A DNA stretch of 62,809 nt from Sphingomonas palustris (GCA_026225215.1 JAMFSI010000015.1:1-62809); one strand, 5' to 3'; shown: positions 7,620 to 17,062, numbered from the stretch's first letter. Notes: a model not told the origin generated them from the letters alone. Made by a program: numbers and translations.

Positions 7620-7782
7620 TGGCGGTCTCCTGTTGGGCGAGCGCATCGGCATTCTTCTGGTCATCGCCCTGAAGTTCCTGCGCGGTGGGATCGGCTTTCT
7701 TGCCCGTCAGGCTGGAGTAGAACTTCCATCCCAGCCCAAGGATCGTGCCGATTCCCGCGATGATCGACGCGATGGTAAGCAT
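7477..7782 (-). CDS. Inner-membrane spanin (Rz-like)
   Basis: 101 aa: one N-terminal membrane segment (IASIIAGIGTILGLGWKFYS) then a Gln/Asp/Ala-rich helical periplasmic part, as in Rz-type i-spanins. The start overlaps the upstream stop (TGATG), and the 3' half contains the out-of-phase lipoprotein gene. It is the last gene but one of the lysis cassette. An alternative is an unrelated small membrane protein, but the nested lipoprotein argues against that. Confidence 0.65.
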   Translation of the reverse strand: MLTIASIIAGIGTILGLGWKFYSSLTGKKADPTAQELQGDDQKNADALAQQETANAVDTKSDAARIAADDDVVRVLASPGIVNPVANAAIAKQFPSEFGGD

Positions 7783-8195
7783 CAGAGCAGCGCGCTGACT
7801 GCGGTGATGAGCGCGGCGACGTTCGGGATGTTCTTCGCATCGGCGACCATCATGGTGACCAGCGACGTGGCGATGTTTTCGGCGAAACTCTCAAGTCCTT
7901 CGATCACGCTGCCATCCGGCGCCTTGATGGCGGCGACAGCCTTCGTGGCATCGCCGATGATGGTGGGCAGTGCGGCGAGCAGATCTCCGCTATCGCCCTT
8001 CACGGCCGTGATGGCATCCTCGATGTCGGTGCCGACGCTCGACTCCTTGAGCAAGGTGAGCAGCTGAGAGCCGCCCGACACCGCAAGGGTTCGCAGGATG
8101 ACGAGGGCTTCCTGGCTGACGCCCTGGAATTCGGCCTCGACCCAGGCGACGGCCTTGCCGATGTCGGTCTTGATGGTAGTGACGATGCTGGTCAT
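7782..8195 (-). CDS. Hypothetical lysis-region protein
   Basis: 137 aa, soluble and Ala/Val/Ile-rich helical (TTIKTDIGKAVAWVEAEFQG and onward). No domain recognised. It lies between the holin and the spanin pair, ten bases after the holin stop. Proteins of this type sit in lysis cassettes of several alphaproteobacterial phages; role unknown. Confidence 0.6.
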   Translation of the reverse strand: MTSIVTTIKTDIGKAVAWVEAEFQGVSQEALVILRTLAVSGGSQLLTLLKESSVGTDIEDAITAVKGDSGDLLAALPTIIGDATKAVAAIKAPDGSVIEGLESFAENIATSLVTMMVADAKNIPNVAALITAVSALL

Positions 8196-8205
8196 GGTCG
8201 ATTTC

Positions 8206-8457
8206 CTACTTGGGCTGCACCTGAGTGACGGCCGGGTTCTTGGCGAGGTCGGCGAGTTGTTGCGCGCGCACGTGAGTGGCGATCTGCCCCCAGATGATCG
8301 GCGCGATGGCGGTGACGAGACCGGCGATCAGCGTCCAGTTGCTCTGGCTGACGTAGCCGTGCGCCATCAACACGCCGCCAACTGCGGTGAGGATCTGGCG
8401 AAGCCCCGCCCATCCCATGTCTGGAACAGACGAGGTGCTGACGGAGATCGTGTCCAT
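8206..8457 (-). CDS. Holin, Pam3-gp28-like
   Basis: 83 aa with two hydrophobic helices (LRQILTAVGGVLMAHG and LIAGLVTAIAPIIWGQIATH) separated by a short polar turn and followed by a charged tail. The GWAGLRQILTAVGGVLMAHG pattern matches what I know as the Pam3-gp28 holin family of alphaproteobacterial phages. It would form the membrane lesion that times lysis and releases the lysozyme. It lies one base after the 8459 stop. Confidence 0.75.
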   Translation of the reverse strand: MDTISVSTSSVPDMGWAGLRQILTAVGGVLMAHGYVSQSNWTLIAGLVTAIAPIIWGQIATHVRAQQLADLAKNPAVTQVQPK

Positions 8458-8458
8458 G

Positions 8459-8773
8459 TCAGACCCCGGTGGCCAGCGGGGCCGGATCGGTGCCGCCGAT
8501 CGTGGTCACGTCAGGGACCGCAGAGGCGGCGCCATTGATTGCGGCGACGGCCTGATCGGCGGCGGCGGATGCGGCAACGGTCGCGGCCTGAAGCGCGGTG
8601 TAGTTCGCCTGCGACTGGCTGACATAGGCGTTGACCTTGGCGCTCAGCGCGGCGGCGGCATTGGCAATATCGGTGGCATCGGCCATGATTTCGAACTCCA
8701 GTAGCTGCGCATGGGAGAAACGGCCTGTCAGCGCGGCGCAGGCGTGCTTAAGGCGGATAAGAAAAGGCGCCAT
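8459..8773 (-). CDS. Hypothetical Ala-rich lysis-cassette protein, two possible starts
   Basis: From ATG 8773 (TGATG overlap with the lysozyme stop, GGGAGG seven bases upstream) it encodes 104 aa. A second in-frame ATG at 8686 has its own GGAG site and gives 75 aa. The core is helical and Ala-rich (NAAAALSAKVNAYVSQSQAN) with no membrane segment. Both sites look usable, so dual-start translation is possible. Function unknown. Confidence 0.55.
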   Translation of the reverse strand: MAPFLIRLKHACAALTGRFSHAQLLEFEIMADATDIANAAAALSAKVNAYVSQSQANYTALQAATVAASAAADQAVAAINGAASAVPDVTTIGGTDPAPLATGV

Positions 8774-9339
8774 CACTGGCCTCCCAAGAGAGTTTGCAGG
8801 ATAGGCAGAACGTTGGTCATTGTGCCCCCGACAGGGAGATAACGCGGGCCGGTCGCGGTGAAGACACGGACCAGTTGCGAGACCGGCCATGCGGAATTGA
8901 AGAACAGATCGCGTTCGCGCGTGGCGCGCTGGACCTCGGTTCCGTGGCTGGTCCACTCCATCCAAAGCTGTGCGGCTGTGGCTGGTTTTCCGGCCTTGAA
9001 TGCCTGAACCCATTGCGCATGTCGGGTAGTGTTGGGGCCGTTGCGCCAGTTGAAGGAGATCACTGCCGCAAGCTGGTGGTCCGCCAAGGCGATGCCCGCG
9101 AAATCACGCTCGATCGGCGGCAGGAACACCTCATGCATCATCTGGATCGTCGCATTGAGGCACACTTCAATCGGTTGCGGATTATCCTTGTACTGCTCGA
9201 CATTAGCGCCGCTGGTAGCCGCGATTCCGCCGGCCCAAGTCCAGACAGGCGGAATGTCGCCGTCAAGGTAGGCAGACAGCCCGATCGCCTCCTCGGACAG
9301 AGCGTAGTTGACGACCTCGGGGGTAAGGATCGCGGTCAT
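8773..9339 (-). CDS. Endolysin, GH24 (T4-lysozyme type) muramidase
   Basis: 188 aa. The N-terminus reads LSEEAIGLSAYLDGDIPPVW, then TWAGG: the family's catalytic Glu followed by an Asp/Thr region. The second half contains LAAVISFNWRNGP and RATRERDLFF, matching the family's 'SF.FN.G' and 'RR..E..L' blocks. It would cut the glycan backbone of peptidoglycan. No signal peptide or SAR helix is visible, so export should depend on the adjacent holin. Starts with ATGA overlap with the upstream gene. Confidence 0.8.
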   Translation of the reverse strand: MTAILTPEVVNYALSEEAIGLSAYLDGDIPPVWTWAGGIAATSGANVEQYKDNPQPIEVCLNATIQMMHEVFLPPIERDFAGIALADHQLAAVISFNWRNGPNTTRHAQWVQAFKAGKPATAAQLWMEWTSHGTEVQRATRERDLFFNSAWPVSQLVRVFTATGPRYLPVGGTMTNVLPILQTLLGGQ

Positions 9340-9932
9340 CTCGGCGTCGCCAGCAAAATGTTGGTGATCTGGTTGAGCCGCCCGTCAATCGAGTTCATGA
9401 ACGACTTGAGGTCGCTTTCGATGCGCTTGATGCCATCGCCCTGATCGGCCTGATGCTGCTCTATTCGACTGACGTTCGAACGCAGTTCCGCAAGCGCCCT
9501 GTCATGGGTTTCGATCTTATTTTGCAACCCACTCTCGACTTCCTTACGATTGTTCGCGAGGTGGAGGATGCGCGCTTCAATCTCGTCGCGTGCGAGGAAG
9601 TCGATCGACTTTTTCTCGACCGCAAGCAGCCGCGCGTTATGATCGTCACGGACATCGCAAATAGCCTCGTGGATTTCCCTACTGGCGGTCGTCGCAGCGT
9701 TGGCCGCCGCCGCCGCGTCAGCCTTCCGGTCGCGGTGGAACTTGTATATCGCGCCGAGTGTCGCGATCATGCAGGTTACGATTGTGGCGAAAAGCGTTGC
9801 CCAATTGCCGGTCAAGCGAAATCCGTTGTCTTGCGCGGGTGCAGTGGCTGCGAAGGCTACCCCGCCAAAAACGATCAAAGCCATGGGGATAGCGAGCAGC
9901 CGCAGCGCTCGGCGATGAGGAAGCTGCGTCAC
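9336..9932 (-). CDS. Membrane-anchored coiled-coil protein of the lysis region
   Basis: 198 aa from GTG 9932 (GTGA overlap). It has two hydrophobic segments, residues 12-30 (LAIPMALIVFGGVAFAA, possibly a signal) and 45-63 (ATLFATIVTCMIATLGAIYK). A long predicted coiled coil to the end follows (DEIEARILHLANNRKEVES, LRSNVSRIEQHQADQGDGIK). It precedes the lysozyme gene. It might be an additional spanin-like or holin-modulating protein, but no family is recognised. Confidence 0.6.
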   Translation of the reverse strand: MTQLPHRRALRLLAIPMALIVFGGVAFAATAPAQDNGFRLTGNWATLFATIVTCMIATLGAIYKFHRDRKADAAAAANAATTASREIHEAICDVRDDHNARLLAVEKKSIDFLARDEIEARILHLANNRKEVESGLQNKIETHDRALAELRSNVSRIEQHQADQGDGIKRIESDLKSFMNSIDGRLNQITNILLATPR

Positions 9933-11395
9933 AGATTATCCTCCCATCCGAGACAGGCAAGGACATAGCCACCACCACTCGCATAATAGATATTGGCACT
10001 CTCAAGGTTGAATACCCCAGGAATGCAGGCGTTCTGCCCATTCGCATCATTCGACCAAACAAGCGGCGGGGGATTCGTCGTCGATGTATAGGCCCCGTAG
10101 GCATTGTTCGGAGCCGCCATGGCGCCTGAATTCGTTCCGGCTCCGCCAAGCACAAGCTTGATGGCCGAGGCTGTGGGGGGAGTATATGCCGCTACCGGAA
10201 ATGCCGTCCAGGTTGGTGCCGTAGGGCTTCCCGAGGCGCCGGAAGCGATAATGGGCAACTCAGGAAGATTGCCGCCAGATGTCACCATCCACTGAGCACT
10301 ACGGCCGAATTGAGAGGACGGGAGCAGAAAATAGCTCGTGCTGGAATCGGTACGCACCGCCCCGACCCGGGCAAAGAACGTGTAGCCCGAAGGGAGCGCC
10401 GGGGCAGTCGCCGAAAGCGACAGGAGCGCTGCCGTGCTCGCCGAAGTAGGGTCGTAAATAACGAACACGTTGTACCATGTCGAAGCGGCCGGTGACCCGG
10501 TATCGAGGCCGTTCGCGCCGCTCGTATTGAGAGCCGCCGAGACGTTGACCGACCTTGCCGCGAATGCCGCAAAAGCCGCATTGCTCAGGATGATCGAATT
10601 GGCAGTGACTGCAACGGTGTAGTTCGACACACCAGATGCCAGGACCTTCACACCGGACGACCCGCTTGCGGGCGCCGATGAGCCAGCGATGCTGTCGCTG
10701 GTGACATACCACGATGTGCCCGATCCGCCCGATGTGAGAACGACGATCTCGCCAGCGCCGATGGTCAAAGAGGTCACCAGACTGCCGTTGCCTGCGGTTA
10801 TCGTGTCGTTTCCCGCAGGGACGATCGTGCCGCCATTGGCACCCCCGAGGAACATGAAGGGCTGTTTGGCATTCGTCGTGCTGAGCAGTGGCAGTGTGAC
10901 CTGAACGCTTTGATTGGTGAATATCCCCCAGCCGCCAAGCTGGCTTGCCGACAGCGCTGTGTTCTGCGTGAACGAAAGCGCGGCCGACGAGACCGAATTT
11001 TCGAGATAATTGATGAAGCCCTGCACATTCTGCCACAGAGTGCCGCCCGCATTATCCGTGGCCGTGACATTGGAGGCCGCTACGGCAGCAGTTTCGTTCA
11101 GTCCGGCGGTGACGTTATTAGCCGTCCAGATGATGACCGGCGACATTGAGCTCACGGGAGGATATGCCAGCACAGCCGTATAAATGATGTCAGCCGCAAG
11201 AAAGATGTCGGGGAAAATGCCATTGGCATTGGCGACAACCGGATTGCTGTTCGGGACCGTCAAGCCGGCATCGGCATAGGTCTCTGCCGGGGTGGTCGAA
11301 CCGTTCAGATAAAAGAATAGCAGAGCCCCAGGGATAGGCTCCCCGGTGCTGCCCGACGCATATTGATAAGGTGGGTTGAACCGCGAAGCGACCAC
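9929..11395 (-). CDS. Tail fibre protein
   Basis: 488 aa from GTG 11395 with AGGGG six bases upstream. The N-terminal 90 residues (FNPPYQYASGSTGEPIPGAL, TTPAETYADAGLTVPNSNPV) are a well-known virion-anchoring domain of phage fibres. The middle (NGGTIVPAGNDTITAGNGSL) resembles beta-repeats of fibre shafts. The C-terminus holds a compact Gly-rich tip. Probably a second receptor-binding protein besides the tailspike. It lies downstream of the ejection-protein genes and upstream of lysis. Confidence 0.75.
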   Translation of the reverse strand: MVASRFNPPYQYASGSTGEPIPGALLFFYLNGSTTPAETYADAGLTVPNSNPVVANANGIFPDIFLAADIIYTAVLAYPPVSSMSPVIIWTANNVTAGLNETAAVAASNVTATDNAGGTLWQNVQGFINYLENSVSSAALSFTQNTALSASQLGGWGIFTNQSVQVTLPLLSTTNAKQPFMFLGGANGGTIVPAGNDTITAGNGSLVTSLTIGAGEIVVLTSGGSGTSWYVTSDSIAGSSAPASGSSGVKVLASGVSNYTVAVTANSIILSNAAFAAFAARSVNVSAALNTSGANGLDTGSPAASTWYNVFVIYDPTSASTAALLSLSATAPALPSGYTFFARVGAVRTDSSTSYFLLPSSQFGRSAQWMVTSGGNLPELPIIASGASGSPTAPTWTAFPVAAYTPPTASAIKLVLGGAGTNSGAMAAPNNAYGAYTSTTNPPPLVWSNDANGQNACIPGVFNLESANIYYASGGGYVLACLGWEDNL

Positions 11396-11399
11396 TGCA

Positions 11400-11474
11400 A
11401 TCCCCTGAATCTGGAGAGCGGTCTTGTTCGCTTGAAACGGCTATAACACAGATAATAAGCCTTGGGAACACACC
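11400..11474 (-). promoter_or_regulatory. Possible internal late promoter upstream of the tail fibre
   Basis: A 75-base gap in an otherwise tightly packed operon. On the minus strand it has TTGAGG followed by an AT-rich TTATTATCTGTGTTATAG stretch, a plausible but imperfect -35/-10 arrangement. It could give extra transcription of the fibre, lysis and tailspike genes. Weak evidence only. Confidence 0.25.
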
Positions 11475-14400
11475 TCAATGCGCGGTTTGGAGCGACAATC
11501 CAGCAGCGATGGCAGAGCGTTTCGCGGCACGGGCGAAGTCCAGAGACGACTTTTCAGTTGGCGTGGCCGGCAGTTTTTCCAGCAGTGTCTTGGCGAAATC
11601 TGGATCGAGCATAGCCCGCGTCACCAGATCATTGATATTTCGCAAGCCCGCTGAGCGCAGGGCTTCGACTGCGACAACGCCAAGCGCCGATGCAATGCCC
11701 CCAAGGTGGCCGAATGTCTCCTCGCCAGCACCGCCAGCGAGCGCCAACTCAAGAAGCGTACTGCGCAGCTTCGTACTGCCCAGCGCACGGGCGGCTAGGC
11801 TATCCTGAGCCGTAGCAGACGAACCGTTCTTCAATTTTGCCCCGGTCTGTGACAACTGGCTTCGCTTCAGATCTTCAGCGATCTTCCCCATGCCGTCGAT
11901 TTGTTCGGGGCTGAACGCCTGAGACAGGGCAGGGCGTTTGTCCTTCAGGAAGGTCTGGAATTGCGCGGCCTTCAGCGCCTCACCATTTGTCGCCGAAATA
12001 AATTTCTGGTCGATATGATCGGCGATCGACTGCCGCAAGCCATCCAGCGCGACGGGATCGCTCTTAAGCTTGCCGACCAAATTGCGCATTTCGGTGACGC
12101 CGGTTGCGCGGTTCAGCATGCCGCCGACCATCTTGGAGACTTCCGAGGGATCGGTTGCCCCCATGATCTGGCCAATGGCGCCGCGCTGGGCCTGCTGCAT
12201 CTGAGTGACGCGGGCACTTTCGGCTTCGCGGATCGTCTGCGCGGCTGTGCGCGCCGCCTCCTTGTCGATTGCAGCTCGTTCAGCCGTCGCGTCGCGTATA
12301 GTCTGGGCGGCTGTCTTCGCCGCGCTTTTGTCGATCGCGGCGCGCTCCGCAACTGTTTGCGCGACCTTGCTCGATGCTTGCGCGGCCGCACCGAACCTGG
12401 CGCGCACATCGGCGGGAAGCGCGCCCAGGGCATCCGCATAATCATTACGCCACCGGGAATAAGCGGTAGGGTTCAACGTGCCATCGTCACGCATCGCAGC
12501 GCGGCGCAGCGACATTGCCGCCACGTCCGACAGCATGCTGGTAGCGCTCTCGGCGCCGACAGCCTTGATGAGCGCCTGAACGTTCGGAGCGCCGATCGGG
12601 CCCTTCGACCATACTTTCGCGGGAACAGCTTCGGGCGCGATGCGGTAGACATCCGACATGCCGGCCTTGCGGATGATGTCCGAGACCGGACCTCTGCCAT
12701 ACGCGCCCATCTTCTCGCGATAGGTGGCATTGGCGAGCGCCAGGCGGCCGCGCGCCTCATCATCGAAAGTCGGCGTCAGGCCGTCAGATACTCCCGATAC
12801 TCCTTGATCGCCCGCAGGACCTCCAGATCGCCCCGATGGCGAAAGTCCCGCTCCATCAACGCCAGCATCGGCAACTGTTTGGACACCGGCAGGTCCCCCA
12901 ACACCTTGCTGACCGAAAGTACCGTTTTGCTTGGCAGCTTGGTATTCGTCACGCCACTGTCCGATTCGAGCCGCTAGGGCATTTTCAGGAGCGATAACGC
13001 CCTGCTGGACGAGGGCATTATCATGAACGACCTGTTGCGAAATGGTGTTCGCCAGGTTGTCCTGAATAGCACTCTTTAGCTGGGAAAGCCTAGCGTAAGT
13101 TGGCGTCCTGCCGCTCGCCATCAATTCCGAGCGCATGGCGGCATTCACCCGTTGATTGAGGGCGACGATATCGCGGGCGGGCGATAGCGGCTGCATGTTC
13201 GCGGCGGAATCGAAGATCGCCGCTTCTTCACCGCCCATGGGCTTGGCGGTTGCGGGCTCGTTTGCCATGATATCCTGCGCGGCCTTCGATGTGGCTTGAA
13301 CATTGGCCGTAAGGTCGCCCTTGGGGTCAATGGCATTGTAAAGGCCCCGCGCCCGCGCGCTCGCCTGCTGTTCGGCCTGCTCCACAGCATCGCGAATGCT
13401 CTGCCCGACCGCGCCAGGCTCGACGTCTGGAATGGCGCCAGCCAAGTTCTGCGCATTCGTTGTCGCGCCCTCTATCGCCTGCTTCGATTGCGCCATAGTT
13501 GCCTCGGCAGCCTCTTGCGCATTGGTGGTCGCGCCACCGATCGCTTGTTTGGACTGCGCAAGAACCGCCTCTGCCCTGTCCTGAGCCGCCATCGTAGCCC
13601 TGGCGACATCCGCACTCGTTTCATGGTCGAGCGCATCCAATCCATCCCTGAGCGTTCCTGCCACTGCCATGGGATCGCCATTTGACTGGATGTCGCCGAG
13701 CGCATCGATGCGGGCCGTGTTCTGCGCGGTTTCTCGGTCTATGAATGGCGCGGGATTGGCAGTCGCCGTCTGGCGCTCCAGCGAACCAATGCCCGTGTCT
13801 CCCGTAGCCTGATAGAGCGTGGGGTTCGAACCTGGGACCAGTTCCGGCGCGCCCTGCTTCAACTGGTCCAGCACGGTCGGAAGGTCCGTTGCCGATGAGG
13901 CGATGCGGTTCGCTGCAACCCGTTCAGCCGTTGCCTGAGAAAAACCGGCGGCGATCGGATCGGCAAGAGATTTGGCGGCGGAACCAAGCGAGTCCGCAAC
14001 CGTGCCGGCGCCAACCATCGCGCCATGCGTGGCCATGCCCGCTACAATGCCGCCCGCGAGCCCAGCGAGAGGCTTCAAGGGCGCGGGCGCATATTCCTGT
14101 GCCACGGTGGCCCCCGCGCCAGCACCAGCACCCACAAGGCCATTGCGCAGCATATTCGCCACGGTCATTTCATCACCGCCGGGGATCAATGCCCCGGATG
14201 CGCCACCACCGATCCCTTGCAGGATGCGATCCCGCGTCGTGGTTTCCGGCGTATTGTCCGGATTATAGCCCGTGGCCTTGCCGATATCGCGGTCAAGTGC
14301 GGCCTGTGTCGGCTGATGGGCCAGATGCGTGCCCGCCAACGCATCGACGCCTTTGAGGGCCCAATTGACCGGGTCGATCGCTTCGGCAGCATCGGACAGG

Positions 14401-14540
14401 CCGGTTACGCCCTTGACGAATCCGGCACCGAGTTCGGAAAGTGCGCTCGGCGGCGGCGAACCATCGACCGAAAATCCCGGCGGCGGAGGAGGGGGACTAT
14501 CGAGCGTGAAGCCGGAAGGCGGCGGGGGTGCGGAAGCCAT
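11475..14540 (-). CDS. Large internal virion / DNA-ejection protein
   Basis: 1021 aa from ATG 14540 (TGATG overlap with the upstream gene). It starts with a Pro-rich segment (PPPPPPGFSVDGSPPP). Two hydrophobic, Gly-rich stretches follow (VANMLRNGLVGAGAGAGATV, PLAGLAGGIVAGMATHGAMV), typical of proteins that insert into the host envelope during ejection. Long helical regions contain AQDRAEAVLAQSKQAIGGAT-type near-repeats and AAKTAAQTIRDATAERAAID repeats. The third of three consecutive ejection-type genes, comparable in place and size to podovirus inner-core proteins. Confidence 0.7.
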   Translation of the reverse strand: MASAPPPPSGFTLDSPPPPPPGFSVDGSPPPSALSELGAGFVKGVTGLSDAAEAIDPVNWALKGVDALAGTHLAHQPTQAALDRDIGKATGYNPDNTPETTTRDRILQGIGGGASGALIPGGDEMTVANMLRNGLVGAGAGAGATVAQEYAPAPLKPLAGLAGGIVAGMATHGAMVGAGTVADSLGSAAKSLADPIAAGFSQATAERVAANRIASSATDLPTVLDQLKQGAPELVPGSNPTLYQATGDTGIGSLERQTATANPAPFIDRETAQNTARIDALGDIQSNGDPMAVAGTLRDGLDALDHETSADVARATMAAQDRAEAVLAQSKQAIGGATTNAQEAAEATMAQSKQAIEGATTNAQNLAGAIPDVEPGAVGQSIRDAVEQAEQQASARARGLYNAIDPKGDLTANVQATSKAAQDIMANEPATAKPMGGEEAAIFDSAANMQPLSPARDIVALNQRVNAAMRSELMASGRTPTYARLSQLKSAIQDNLANTISQQVVHDNALVQQGVIAPENALAARIGQWRDEYQAAKQNGTFGQQGVGGPAGVQTVADAGVDGAGLSPSGRSGGPAGDQGVSGVSDGLTPTFDDEARGRLALANATYREKMGAYGRGPVSDIIRKAGMSDVYRIAPEAVPAKVWSKGPIGAPNVQALIKAVGAESATSMLSDVAAMSLRRAAMRDDGTLNPTAYSRWRNDYADALGALPADVRARFGAAAQASSKVAQTVAERAAIDKSAAKTAAQTIRDATAERAAIDKEAARTAAQTIREAESARVTQMQQAQRGAIGQIMGATDPSEVSKMVGGMLNRATGVTEMRNLVGKLKSDPVALDGLRQSIADHIDQKFISATNGEALKAAQFQTFLKDKRPALSQAFSPEQIDGMGKIAEDLKRSQLSQTGAKLKNGSSATAQDSLAARALGSTKLRSTLLELALAGGAGEETFGHLGGIASALGVVAVEALRSAGLRNINDLVTRAMLDPDFAKTLLEKLPATPTEKSSLDFARAAKRSAIAAGLSLQTAH

Positions 14541-17059
14541 CAGCCACCCCCCATAGGCGCCCACTGGCGGCCGTTCCATTGCACTTTCTGGCCGTTAGGG
14601 CCTGTCGCCGTGGGCCCGGCAAGTTGCGCCTGGGGCCTTTGGCCTCCCATCTGCTGCGCACCCGATCCCCACGCATTGCGGACATCCGGTAACACGAGCT
14701 TCTCGAAATCATTGCGGCCCGTGCCGACTTGATACTTGTTCTGCAGGGTATGGAACTGCGAGCCCAGAAGCCCCTTGACCTTCTCGATAGCGCTCTTGAG
14801 TTGCACGGGAGAGTTTGCCGAATCCAGCCATGCCGCTGCCTGCTGGCGGTCTCCTTCACCGCCAGCGCCCCCGGCAATCACCTTGGTCAACTCGCCGGCC
14901 ACCATCTGTTTGACAGCCGAGAAATCGGTTGGAGCGGTTCCACCGAATTCCTGAGCCCACAAATTGCCGATCCGGTTGAGCGTGTGGTTATCGCCATTGT
15001 TGAGCGCATCCACCATGCCGCCAAGCTGCGCGAGGTGCTGCGTGGCGTTGTTCAAGGACTGAACGGTCGCAGAATCTTTGCCAGACGTGAAGGACTCCAA
15101 GGTCTTCACGCGGGGCTCGTAGACACTGGCGTCATATTTCGGGTTGATCTGATAGACCCGCGCCATAATTTCCGAGCCAAGGCCTGCGGATCCTGCACGC
15201 CCGGTTAAGGGTGCTGCGGTCCCGTTGGCAATCGCCTGCGCCTGCGATTCGACCCCGGCATTATCGCCTTGGCCTGTTGCGACGACTGTTGCCCCCCCTT
15301 GGGTTTGCCCGGCATTGGTGAGCGCGATCGGATTGTTCCCATACACGCTGGTCATATGCGCGATATAACCGCCTGCGGTCTGGTTCTTGAACTGCGGATT
15401 GGCGGCTATGACCTGTGGGCTAAGGATGTCTGCCAGCGGCTCGTTTGGCGAAGAATGCAGGATCTTCGTGAGATTTTGCATCCCGACATTATGGGCGGCC
15501 CCAAGCGTTGCGCCCGTTACCGGCACGCCCATGGCCTGCAACTGCTGGCCGTTCTGCTGGGCATAGGTGATCGTCATGGCGCTGGAGATCGCAGGATCGT
15601 TCCGCATCGCCAGGATATCGGCATCGCTTTTGCCGGCGGTGAGGTCGGGCCGCGTCGACTTCATCAGGCCCAGCCATGTCTTGTTGAGGAACTGACCACC
15701 GCCGCTCGCCGACGAGTTCGGATTACTCCCGGTCGCATTACCGCCGTTCTCGAAGCCGTTCACCTGCTGCGCGAAGCTCTGGAGCGAAGCCGGAACGCTG
15801 GACGCCGATGGTGCCACACTGGTGTTAGGGCCGCCGACTCGGACGAGGCTATCCGTCCCGTCCACGTTATGGACCGTTTTCCAGTCATAAGCCGGATAGG
15901 CCTGCTTTGCCGCTGCCTCGTTCGCCGCTTCCGTGCCGCTCGCCTTGAACCAGTCGCCAACCGTCATCGACTGATTTCGGAATTGCTCCAACTTGGCAAA
16001 GTCGATGTTCGGTGCCGCAAGCTCCTGCTTGGCGATGTTGGGATCGAGCCATCCACGCTGCGCAAACTCGGTAATGGCCTGATTATACATGCCGCGAATT
16101 GCGGGATCGCTGTCCGGATTGCCGCCCTTGGACTTGACCTGATCGGCCTCGATCATGATGGCATTCGCGGTCTGGCCCATCGCCGAAAAGCGCGTCGCCA
16201 GCGCCTCTTTCTGCGTGTCGGTCGTGTTCTTGTCGGCTTCGGTCAGCTTCTCGTACACTTCGGGCGCATACCGCCGTAGAATCGAGCTATCACCCGTCTG
16301 CTGATACAGCATTTGTGCTCGCATCGACTGGATTTGCGCAGCCCCGGCCGGATTGATGACGCTCATAGTCAGCATATCGGGATCGACATTGCCCGTGTTC
16401 GGGTTGACCGCGATGGCGGGATCGGGCTGGCCCGGCTGCGCGGCGCCTTGGGCGAGTTGCGACTGTGGCGCCTGCTGGGGCTGTGCGAACTGCTCCAGAT
16501 TGCTCTTGGTCGTCTGCGCACCGATCGCCGACTGCCAGTTCTTCAGCTGGTCGGCGCCCGGAACATTGCCGATGAACTGCTTGGCGGTCTCGTCACCATC
16601 CTCGTAGGCGCTGAACATGGCATCATGCCATTTCGCGGCTGCATCAGGATCGGACGGATTGTAGTTCTTGACCGCCGCATCGACGGCCGGCGAAAAATAG
16701 GATGCCGCCGGGGACGTGGCCACCCCCCCGTCCCCGGCGACGCTCAGTTGCGACGAGGAGGGAGAAGAAACCCCGCCGCCCTGAGAGGCTTGACCCGAAT
16801 TCTGCCCAAGCATGTTCGCAAGGTAGCGCTGCTTGGCCATGTTGAACTGGAGTTTCTCATCCAGGTCGATCTTGTTGCTCTGATTGGCCATTTGGGCGGC
16901 CTGCGCTTGACTGCGCGCCATCGAGACCGTGGATGGCATCGTCTGCTGCGCCAGTTGCGATTGCGTGTTCGCAAGCGCTGCCGTTGCCGCCTGATCTTCG
17001 AGTTCAGACGGTGTATCGACGTCAAGTGCGACAAGTTGCCCGGAATAGCCCCCAGCCAT
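14540..17059 (-). CDS. Internal virion protein with lysozyme-like transglycosylase domain
   Basis: 839 aa. The first 200 residues are helical and Gln/Ala-rich. Around residues 425-570 is a lysozyme-superfamily (soluble transglycosylase-like) fold signature: FAQQVNGFENGGN, SASGGGQFLNKTW, ATLGAAHNVGMQNL and AGGYIAHMTSVYG. The C-terminal part is helical. Such virion enzymes locally open peptidoglycan during genome entry, as in T7 gp16 or P22-type ejection proteins. The Glu of FENGG is the candidate catalytic residue. Confidence 0.7.
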   Translation of the reverse strand: MAGGYSGQLVALDVDTPSELEDQAATAALANTQSQLAQQTMPSTVSMARSQAQAAQMANQSNKIDLDEKLQFNMAKQRYLANMLGQNSGQASQGGGVSSPSSSQLSVAGDGGVATSPAASYFSPAVDAAVKNYNPSDPDAAAKWHDAMFSAYEDGDETAKQFIGNVPGADQLKNWQSAIGAQTTKSNLEQFAQPQQAPQSQLAQGAAQPGQPDPAIAVNPNTGNVDPDMLTMSVINPAGAAQIQSMRAQMLYQQTGDSSILRRYAPEVYEKLTEADKNTTDTQKEALATRFSAMGQTANAIMIEADQVKSKGGNPDSDPAIRGMYNQAITEFAQRGWLDPNIAKQELAAPNIDFAKLEQFRNQSMTVGDWFKASGTEAANEAAAKQAYPAYDWKTVHNVDGTDSLVRVGGPNTSVAPSASSVPASLQSFAQQVNGFENGGNATGSNPNSSASGGGQFLNKTWLGLMKSTRPDLTAGKSDADILAMRNDPAISSAMTITYAQQNGQQLQAMGVPVTGATLGAAHNVGMQNLTKILHSSPNEPLADILSPQVIAANPQFKNQTAGGYIAHMTSVYGNNPIALTNAGQTQGGATVVATGQGDNAGVESQAQAIANGTAAPLTGRAGSAGLGSEIMARVYQINPKYDASVYEPRVKTLESFTSGKDSATVQSLNNATQHLAQLGGMVDALNNGDNHTLNRIGNLWAQEFGGTAPTDFSAVKQMVAGELTKVIAGGAGGEGDRQQAAAWLDSANSPVQLKSAIEKVKGLLGSQFHTLQNKYQVGTGRNDFEKLVLPDVRNAWGSGAQQMGGQRPQAQLAGPTATGPNGQKVQWNGRQWAPMGGG

Positions 17060-17062
17060 GAA

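Noticed and set aside
8459..9013. 184-codon version of the lysis-cassette gene
   Set aside because: The extra N-terminus is out-of-frame lysozyme sequence; starts at 8773 or 8686 have proper ribosome sites.
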